DNA of 10,725 nucleotides from CAADGU01 sp964581605. Its GTDB lineage: Bacteria > Chloroflexota > Anaerolineae > Promineifilales > Promineifilaceae. The notes under the pieces are model-generated. The model saw only the letters and a program-made list of their open reading frames with translations. It was not told the DNA's origin and searched no databases. The translations under genes were made by a program, and so were the position numbers. This document shows positions 6,100 through 10,725 of this stretch, one piece after another; positions within the stretch are counted from its first letter, which is position 1, and every line of letters begins with the position of its first letter. The DNA is taken from the NCBI GenBank assembly GCA_964581605.1, contig CAZOPF010000151.1, positions 1 through 10,725 of the forward strand, in the 5' to 3' direction.

Positions 6100-6437
6100 T
6101 TGCCAGAAATTTCTACCAAATCAATCTCTGATTTCAACAGAGCAATGGCATTTGCCAATTGAGAGATCAAAATTTCTTGTAGACGTTTGTTCGACGTATT
6201 ACCACAAGTTAACCAGATTATTTGGGGAGGTGCACCAAACTGTTTCTGTAATTCGATAAAGTCTCGGTCTTTGGTCATAACAACGGCCGTTGCCTGTCTG
6301 GCCGCCTGGAAAATTACCAGGTCTGTAGCATCGCGCAAACCGAGGTCACGGACCGCTACTGCTGTGATGGCAGGGTAGTTGGCTATGATCCAGGAGGCAA
6401 TTGCTGGAGACAGTTGGGCGTCAATCCAGAGCTTCAT
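6096..6437 (-). CDS. DUF5615 family PIN-like protein, putative toxin
   Basis: 113 residues. It begins MKLWIDAQLSP and contains LRDATD (34-39) and MTKDRDF (54-60), the pattern of DUF5615 (Mut7-C/PIN-like) proteins. The acidic residues Asp6, Asp39, Asp57 and Asp59 would form a metal site of a possible ribonuclease. Its ATG overlaps the stop codon of the DUF433 gene by four bases (ATGA), the usual layout for this pair. Its own stop overlaps the GTG start of the aldolase-like gene. DUF433-DUF5615 pairs are generally regarded as VapBC-like toxin-antitoxin modules. Toxicity of this copy is not shown. Confidence 0.88.
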   Translation of the reverse strand: MKLWIDAQLSPAIASWIIANYPAITAVAVRDLGLRDATDLVIFQAARQATAVVMTKDRDFIELQKQFGAPPQIIWLTCGNTSNKRLQEILISQLANAIALLKSEIDLVEISGK

Positions 6438-6664
6438 GCTGCTATCAAAATGGGATGATCCAGGCGGCGAGCCGCAAATTCAGCCACAGCCCGCAGGTCA
6501 TCAGGTTCCAGGTCAGGCAGTTCTTCCAAAATCTCGTCTGGACTAAGCCCGGCCGCCTGCAATTCCAGCACGTCAATAACACGGATACGCATACCACGAA
6601 TGCAGGGAAGCCCCCCGCATTGCTCAGGATTCACTGTAATTCTCTCGGTCAAATGTGATTGCAT
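6434..6664 (-). CDS. DUF433 family protein, putative antitoxin
   Basis: 76 residues from the ATG at 6664 (MQSHLTERITVNPEQCGG). An earlier in-frame ATG at 6688 would add eight residues, but it lies in the remains of a broken response-regulator gene and has no good ribosome site, whereas 6664 has GGAG six bases upstream. The sequence has the DUF433 core: ITVNPEQCGGLPCIRGMRIRV, then a helix-turn-helix-like part with AAGLSPDEILEELPDLEPDDLRAV. DUF433 proteins are small DNA-binding antitoxin-like partners of DUF5615 proteins and probably autoregulate the pair. A four-base overlap couples it to the downstream gene. Confidence 0.88.
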   Translation of the reverse strand: MQSHLTERITVNPEQCGGLPCIRGMRIRVIDVLELQAAGLSPDEILEELPDLEPDDLRAVAEFAARRLDHPILIAA

Positions 6665-6670
6665 GTTGAA

Positions 6671-6674
6671 CTCC
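6671..6674 (-). promoter_or_regulatory. Ribosome binding site deciding the DUF433 start
   Basis: Minus-strand GGAG, six bases before the ATG at 6664. It favours this start over the in-frame ATG at 6688. Confidence 0.6.
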
Positions 6675-6680
6675 AGAGGG

Positions 6681-6904
6681 CTACCCATCGGTAAGCAGCC
6701 CCATATCTTTGGCTTTGAGGGCGGCCTGGGTGCGGTCGCGCACCCCCAGTTTACTCAGGATGTTGGTGATGTGGTTTTTCACGGTGCCTCCTCCCCATTG
6801 CCCGCTTCCCCCACCACGTCTATGTCAGCCTGCACAGACAGGAGTGTGTGTAACCCTTCCCGGAACAACGCCTGATCATCCACCAGCAAAACCCGAATCG
6901 CCAT
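6681..6904 (-). pseudogene. NarL-type response regulator remnant with large internal deletion
   Basis: From the ATG at 6904 the frame reads as a normal receiver start (MAIRVLLVDDQALFREGL, on to VVGEAGNGEEA at about residue 41), then hits TGA at once. In another frame, starting at the same point, the sequence reads as the end of a LuxR/NarL HTH (TVKNHITNILSKLGVRDRTQ), ends MGLLTDG and stops at TAG (6681-6683). The phosphoacceptor region and the first HTH helices, about 130-140 codons compared with a normal 215-residue regulator, are missing. The junction is near 6783-6793, in a GAGGAGG-like stretch that could have mediated a short-homology deletion. The fragment abuts the DUF433 gene. The preserved codons at both ends suggest a recent event. 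Confidence 0.85.
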
Positions 6905-6987
6905 GCCGCAGATGATACCACACCTCCCCCTTCTGTAGTAAGCCATTGATGCCGTGTCACCGGCGGAATTGTGTTGTTGTCAAGAAA

Positions 6988-9900
6988 TCATTCCCGATTG
7001 ATCAGACAGGCTGACACCGGTTCGCTGGTGGTCTGGTTGCCAGCCGCATCCGTCGCCCGTACCCGGAAACTATGGCAGCCGGGGCCGGGGATCGTCCACT
7101 TTTCGGTGAAGGGGGGCACGGTGCTGATGGCATAGGGGACTTCGGCATTGTCCACGAAAAATTCTACTTGCTGGACAGAGGCATTATCCGTCACCTGCGC
7201 CTGCACCAGCACCCAGGTTTCATCGGTGAAAATTTGCTGATCGGGCAGGGGGAAAACGATAGCCGCCTCTGGCGGCTTGTTGTCTACGGTGACGGGCACG
7301 CTGAACTCAGCAAAACTGCCATCGCTGCGGACGACGGTGAGCAGCAGGGTGTACAGGCCGTCTAACGTGGAGACATCCCAGACGGCGAGCGGAGCGTTTT
7401 CTTTGGGTTCGCTGACGTTGTCGGCGATGGTTTGCAGATTTTCGGGGGTCAACCCTTCAAAGTAAGCCAGGCGGTAGAAGGCGAAGTTGTCGCTGCGGGC
7501 GGTGCCGGTGATGGTGACCTGGTCGCGGATGAAGGCAAACGGCCGTAACGAAACAATGCCAATCTCATTATTAGGCGTGGGCGCGGTGATGGTGTCGTAT
7601 TCGGTTGGTGGTTGCTCAATCTCATTTTCGCGCACCCAATCGGCAGCCGCTTCCGGGTAGACGCGGAAAATCTGCCGCTCAATCAACTCCGGCGGCGTGT
7701 TCACCGTGGCCAGCCGCCCCGTTTCCCGGTTGATGGCAAATTCCTGGTAAATCGTGTCAAACGTGGTCGGCTGCGTACCATCAATGAACAGTTCGGAGAC
7801 AGTGGGGCAGTAAGGGGTGGGCAGCAGACCGGAGATGTTGCAGACGGCCAGTTCAATCATGCCGGACGGCCGTGGCCACACCGAGATCGCATCCCCAGCC
7901 AATGCCCAACTCATCAGCGCGTGCCAGATGGGGGCCGCCCCTTTGTAGCTGGGCAAATCGTTGGTGGGGCTGTTGTCGCTGTTGCCCATCCAGACCCCCG
8001 TCACCAGTTCTGGGGTGTAGCCAATCGTCCAGTCGTCGCGGAAGTTGTTGGTGGTGCCTGTTTTCACGGCCGCCGGGCGATTATCGGGCAGTTCCAGCAC
8101 ATTGGGGCAGCCAAAAGCGGCACAGCGGGCGTTGCGGTCGGAGAGGATGTCGTTCATCAGATAAGCAAGCTGCGGCGGTAATATTTCGCGGCGTTGCGGC
8201 TGGTTGTATTCATACAGCACGTTGCCATCCCGGTCTTCCACGCGCAAAATGGCGACGGGATCGAGGGTGCGGTAGCCGGGGCGCTGCCGTTCCGGTGGGC
8301 GCGGCTGGCCCACCATCGCCCCCAGATTGTCCATGACGGAATAGGCATAGACCATGTCCAGCAGCGTCACTTCGCCGCCGCCCAGAGTGAGCGAGAGGCC
8401 GTAGGCGTTGTTGCCCGCGTCCAGGGTGTCTATGCCCATGCTGTGCGCGGTGCGCAGCACCTTGGGGATGCCTACCCAACTGAGCACTTGCACGGCGGGC
8501 ACGTTGTAGCTGTTGGCCAATGCCTGCCGCAGGCGCAGGGGGCCATGAAACTGACGGTCATAATTTTGGGGCACGTAGGGGATGCCGTTGTAAGGTGTGC
8601 CGAAGTCCGTTTCCACGTCCAGCAGCATGGTGGCGGCGTTGTACCCCTGGGCCAGGGCGGTGAGGTAGGTGAACGGTTTGAAGGAGGAGCCGGGTTGGCG
8701 ACGGCCGTCTACAGCCACATTAAACGACCCATCAATGCTCTCGTCCCAATAATCCGCGCTGCCGACCATCGCCTTGATCTCTCCGGTTGTGGGAGAGAGC
8801 ATGACGACGGCCGCATTGTTCACGTCAAAATCAGTTCCCTGGTCGGCGGCGGGCAGGGGGGGAAGGAATTCCAGAGCCGGGCAGGCGGCGGCTTCTGCGG
8901 CAGGCAGCGGGGGGCCGGTTTCGCCGGAGAGCCGGGTGAGTTGGGCGCGGGTGACACATTCGGCCTGCCGCTGCATCTCTAAATCGAGCGTGGTGTAAAC
9001 GCGCAGCCCACCACCCAGCACCAGTTCCGGCGGGAACATCTGCTCCAACTGCTGCTGCACGTAGAGGGCAAAATGGGGGGCGATGATGTCAAAGCGATCT
9101 GCAATGCCGGAGGCGACGGTGATGGGGATGGACTTGGTGGCTACGGCCGTTTCCGGTGTAATCATCCCCTCCCGCGCCATGGCATCCAGCACCAATTCCT
9201 GGCGCTGTTTGGCCGCTTCCGGGTTATTGATCGGGTTGAGCGCGGGTGATTGCGGAATGGCAGCCAGCATGGCCGCTTCGGCCAGAGTCAGTTCGGCGGC
9301 CGGTTTGTCAAAGTAGATGCGGGCGGCGGCTTCAATGCCGTAGGCCAGATTGCCGTAGAAGTTGGTGTTGAGATACCACTCCATGATTTGTTCTTTGCTG
9401 TAGGTGTCGGCAGCCCGTTGCGCCAGCAGCAGCTCCTCAATTTTGCGTTGGTAATCCTCAAAACCCACCTCTTCGCCCACCAATCGCCGTTCCGGTTCGA
9501 TCAGGTTGTTTTTGACAACCTGTTGGGTGATGGAGGAGCCGCCTTGAATGTCACCACCTTGCAGCACGTATTCGTTGAAGGCACGGCCGATGCCCACCGG
9601 ATCGAAACCCTGGTTTGTCCAGAAGGTGCGGTCTTCAATGGCTACGGTGGCGTCAATCATCTGCTGCGGGATTTGCGCGTAGGTCAGCCACTGCCGGTCG
9701 CCGCCGAGCGGGTCTATGATTTCGTAGATGAGGGTGAGGTCCCGATTGCCGCTGGCGCTCTCTGGCCCCCAGGCATACATTTTGGTGGTCTCGAAGGTGT
9801 CGGTTTCGTGCTGGCCCAGCTGTTCCAGTTCGGTGAAGTCGGGCAAGTCCTGGGTGAAGTAGGCGTATACGGCCGTGACCCCCACGCCACCCATTGTCAT

Positions 9901-10029
9901 GGCAAAGCAGCCCATAAACAGGAAGGCAATGAGGAAGATGGCCAGGGTCTTGAGCACGGCCGTGCCGCTGCGGCGGCGTTTTTGCTCCTGGCGGTAGCGC
10001 CAGTTGATGATGCGAGTAGATTTGGGCAT
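6988..10029 (-). CDS. Class A penicillin-binding protein (PBP1A type) with C-terminal Ig-like domains
   Basis: 1013 residues from the ATG at 10029. A further in-frame ATG at 10059 would add ten residues encoded by an intergenic repeat, so it is rejected; no Shine-Dalgarno is seen at either. A basic N-terminus is followed by one membrane segment (about 26-58). The glycosyltransferase GT51 domain has EDRTFWTNQG (132-141, catalytic Glu132; Asn where many members have His) and GGSSITQQ (163-170). The transpeptidase has SSFK (Ser448 nucleophile, Lys451), SYN (507-509) and KTG (656-658). The Cys730/Cys741 segment (VCNISGLLPTPYC) is typical of the family's post-transpeptidase region. About 290 residues follow the transpeptidase core, with two Ig-like beta domains (about 828-918 and 919-1010). 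It polymerises and crosslinks peptidoglycan outside the membrane; the Ig-like domains may contact wall or partner proteins (inference). It diverges from a response regulator gene. Confidence 0.95.
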   Translation of the reverse strand: MPKSTRIINWRYRQEQKRRRSGTAVLKTLAIFLIAFLFMGCFAMTMGGVGVTAVYAYFTQDLPDFTELEQLGQHETDTFETTKMYAWGPESASGNRDLTLIYEIIDPLGGDRQWLTYAQIPQQMIDATVAIEDRTFWTNQGFDPVGIGRAFNEYVLQGGDIQGGSSITQQVVKNNLIEPERRLVGEEVGFEDYQRKIEELLLAQRAADTYSKEQIMEWYLNTNFYGNLAYGIEAAARIYFDKPAAELTLAEAAMLAAIPQSPALNPINNPEAAKQRQELVLDAMAREGMITPETAVATKSIPITVASGIADRFDIIAPHFALYVQQQLEQMFPPELVLGGGLRVYTTLDLEMQRQAECVTRAQLTRLSGETGPPLPAAEAAACPALEFLPPLPAADQGTDFDVNNAAVVMLSPTTGEIKAMVGSADYWDESIDGSFNVAVDGRRQPGSSFKPFTYLTALAQGYNAATMLLDVETDFGTPYNGIPYVPQNYDRQFHGPLRLRQALANSYNVPAVQVLSWVGIPKVLRTAHSMGIDTLDAGNNAYGLSLTLGGGEVTLLDMVYAYSVMDNLGAMVGQPRPPERQRPGYRTLDPVAILRVEDRDGNVLYEYNQPQRREILPPQLAYLMNDILSDRNARCAAFGCPNVLELPDNRPAAVKTGTTNNFRDDWTIGYTPELVTGVWMGNSDNSPTNDLPSYKGAAPIWHALMSWALAGDAISVWPRPSGMIELAVCNISGLLPTPYCPTVSELFIDGTQPTTFDTIYQEFAINRETGRLATVNTPPELIERQIFRVYPEAAADWVRENEIEQPPTEYDTITAPTPNNEIGIVSLRPFAFIRDQVTITGTARSDNFAFYRLAYFEGLTPENLQTIADNVSEPKENAPLAVWDVSTLDGLYTLLLTVVRSDGSFAEFSVPVTVDNKPPEAAIVFPLPDQQIFTDETWVLVQAQVTDNASVQQVEFFVDNAEVPYAISTVPPFTEKWTIPGPGCHSFRVRATDAAGNQTTSEPVSACLINRE

Positions 10030-10033
10030 AGTC

Positions 10034-10090
10034 AGTATTCGGTAATCGGTGAACGGCAATCGGTGAACGGTTACCCCGATTACCGATTAC
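10034..10090. repeat. Intergenic heptamer-unit repeat upstream of the PBP gene
   Basis: AATCGGTGAACGG is present at 10044-10056 and again at 10058-10070 (14-bp step, two heptamers). Read in sevens, the units AATCGGT and GAACGG(C/T) alternate. GTAATCGGT (10042-10050) pairs perfectly with ACCGATTAC (10082-10090). It lies in the probable leader of the minus-strand PBP mRNA, ending only a few bases from its start codon. Confidence 0.75.
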
Positions 10091-10131
10091 TTTATCTAAC
10101 CGGCTTCCCTCTGGCAACCTGATACGCTTTC

Positions 10132-10143
10132 CCATTATAATGG
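10132..10143. promoter_or_regulatory. Palindromic divergent -10 region CCATTATAATGG
   Basis: A perfect 12-bp palindrome giving TATAAT on the plus strand (10136-10141) and on the minus strand (10139 down to 10134). It sits between the divergent PBP and response-regulator genes, about 105-115 bp from each start. No convincing -35 box is seen on either side. Confidence 0.5.
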
Positions 10144-10169
10144 CCTCACTTTTCTGGCTGGCATATGGG

Positions 10170-10228
10170 GTGGCAAGTGGCAGGTTGTAAGTGGTAAGTT
10201 ACCTGCTACCTGCAACCTGCTACCTGCC
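10170..10228. repeat. Intergenic heptamer repeat array with inverted halves
   Basis: The right half holds four exact-register heptamers ACCTGC(T/A/T/C) at 10201, 10208, 10215 and 10222. The left half holds degenerate GTGGCAA-like heptamers at 10170, 10177, 10184 and 10191. GCAGGTT at 10181-10187 is the inverse of AACCTGC at 10214-10220, and GGGTGGCA near 10168 is the inverse of TGCCACCC at 10225-10232. It would lie in the leader of the plus-strand response-regulator mRNA. Confidence 0.8.
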
Positions 10229-10255
10229 ACCCACAAAAACTTTGCGTGAAAAAAC

Positions 10256-10725
10256 ATGGCTGAACAGTCAATTCGTGTGGTTTTGATTGATGATCATCGG
10301 CATGTGCATCTGGCCGTGGCGGCCATCCTGGCAACGGCCGTAGATATTGAACTGGTGGGGCAGGGCAGCAACGGCCGTGACGCCCTTGCCCTGTGCCAGC
10401 AGGTGCAGCCAGACCTGGTGTTGATGGATGTGGTGATGCCGGTGATGGATGGGGTGCAGGCCACAAAGGTGATTCGGGAACAGTTTACGGCCGTCAAAAT
10501 CCTCGTTCTCTCCAGCTTCCAGGACCACGAAAGCGTCCATGCCATGCTGCACGGTGGCGCTGTTGGCTACATCTCCAAAAGCGCCCTGACTCACGATCTT
10601 ATCCCCGCTATTCGCACGACCTACCAGGGCAACATTGTCTTATCCCCAGAAGCAACCGCCCACCTGCTGCACTCGCCAGAAAGTGCGTTGGACAGCGCTC
10701 CCCGTTTTCACCTGACCGACCGGGA
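10256..10725 (+). CDS. NarL-family response regulator (cut by the right edge)
   Basis: Open from the ATG at 10256 to the window end (156 complete codons). It begins MAEQSIRVVLIDDHRHVH. The receiver has Asp12/Asp13, phosphoacceptor Asp58 in VLMDVVMPVMDG, Ser86 and Lys108, so it looks functional. The visible sequence ends in FHLTDR, which is where LuxR-type HTH domains usually begin (LT-x-RE), so the DNA-binding domain lies beyond the edge. No Shine-Dalgarno is seen before the ATG; the leader contains a heptamer-repeat hairpin and, further up, the palindromic -10 shared with the PBP gene. The cognate kinase is probably downstream or elsewhere. A role in cell-envelope control is suggested only by the divergent PBP gene. 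Confidence 0.88.
   Translation, partial: MAEQSIRVVLIDDHRHVHLAVAAILATAVDIELVGQGSNGRDALALCQQVQPDLVLMDVVMPVMDGVQATKVIREQFTAVKILVLSSFQDHESVHAMLHGGAVGYISKSALTHDLIPAIRTTYQGNIVLSPEATAHLLHSPESALDSAPRFHLTDR

Larger units (their letters stand above)
43..10494. repeat. Dispersed palindrome ACGGCCGT, 22 exact copies
   Basis: Start positions by hand count: 43, 326, 872, 1155, 2078, 2843, 3616, 3966, 5020, 5200, 5510, 5738, 6283, 7539, 7866, 8701, 9143, 9869, 9956, 10334, 10371, 10487. Composition alone would predict under one copy. Copies occur in almost every gene, in more than one reading frame (Thr-Ala-Val, or Asn/His-Gly-Arg), and also outside genes (326). The pattern resembles the HIP1 octamer of cyanobacteria in behaviour, not in sequence. 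Confidence 0.85.

Noticed and set aside
6905..6987. Terminator for the PBP gene downstream of its stop
   Set aside because: Only a four-base GCCG/CGGC pairing without a T tract is visible; nothing convincing.
8194..8982. Plus-strand open frames opposite the PBP gene (also 7612-8181 and 9250-10122)
   Set aside because: Shadows created by GC-rich codon bias. The minus-strand frame carries all catalytic motifs of a class A PBP.
9604..9633. His-to-Asn change in the GT51 EDxxFxxHxG motif as a sign of an inactive glycosyltransferase
   Set aside because: Catalytic Glu132 and the GGSSITQQ motif are intact, and I recall Asn at this position in class A PBPs of several phyla, so it is probably normal variation.
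10030..10059. Earlier ATG adding ten residues to the PBP
   Set aside because: The ten codons fall inside the intergenic heptamer repeat and lack a ribosome site; the basic N-terminus expected before the membrane segment begins at 10029.

Overview
The window reads as a bacterial chromosome segment with GC in the mid-50s percent (estimated by eye). Gene content (NarL-type response regulators, a soluble fusion histidine kinase, a long class A penicillin-binding protein with Ig-like C-terminal domains, DUF433/DUF5615 genes, a secreted repeat protein) would fit Chloroflexota (Anaerolineae/Caldilineae-like). That assignment is an inference, because no rRNA or tRNA gene is present. The palindrome ACGGCCGT occurs 22 times by hand count and looks like a genome-wide signature.

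Left part (1-3094): a truncated minus-strand lipoprotein gene, probably an ABC-transporter solute-binding protein, diverges from a plus-strand two-gene signalling operon. The first operon gene encodes a response regulator with the unusual order REC-HTH(LuxR)-REC. The second, starting on the base after the first gene's stop codon, encodes a CUT2/sugar-type ABC ATPase domain fused through a coiled coil to a NarL-type histidine kinase. The ABC domain keeps a good Walker A but has substitutions in the signature, the Walker B glutamate and the H-loop, so it may be a nucleotide- or transport-state sensor rather than a pump motor. The divergent control region holds a LacI-type operator-like palindrome, a second dyad, and three copies of a GGGATTTCCC-like box at exactly 22-bp spacing. 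The proposed system is a transport-coupled two-component system controlling uptake of a carbohydrate-like solute. This is the best candidate here for something undescribed.

Middle (3095-6904): a secreted protein with duplicated helical repeats and Met/His-rich ends is closed by a very strong terminator. Convergent to it on the minus strand are a 169-residue unknown protein with an apparent internal duplication, a PLP-dependent D-threonine aldolase/D-serine dehydratase-like enzyme, and a DUF433-DUF5615 (VapBC-like) pair. The last three are chained by 4-nt overlaps. Directly upstream of the pair is the wreck of a NarL-type response regulator gene, with only the start of REC and the end of HTH left.

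Right part (6988-10725): a class A penicillin-binding protein (minus) diverges from a second NarL-type response regulator (plus) that runs off the right edge. A perfect palindrome containing TATAAT on both strands lies between them, and each gene's leader contains a hairpin-prone repeat element.

Four intergenic spacers (around 4243, 4911, 10034 and 10170) contain the same kind of element: imperfect 7- or 8-bp tandem units arranged so that one half is the inverse of the other. Their base sequences differ but their architecture is shared.
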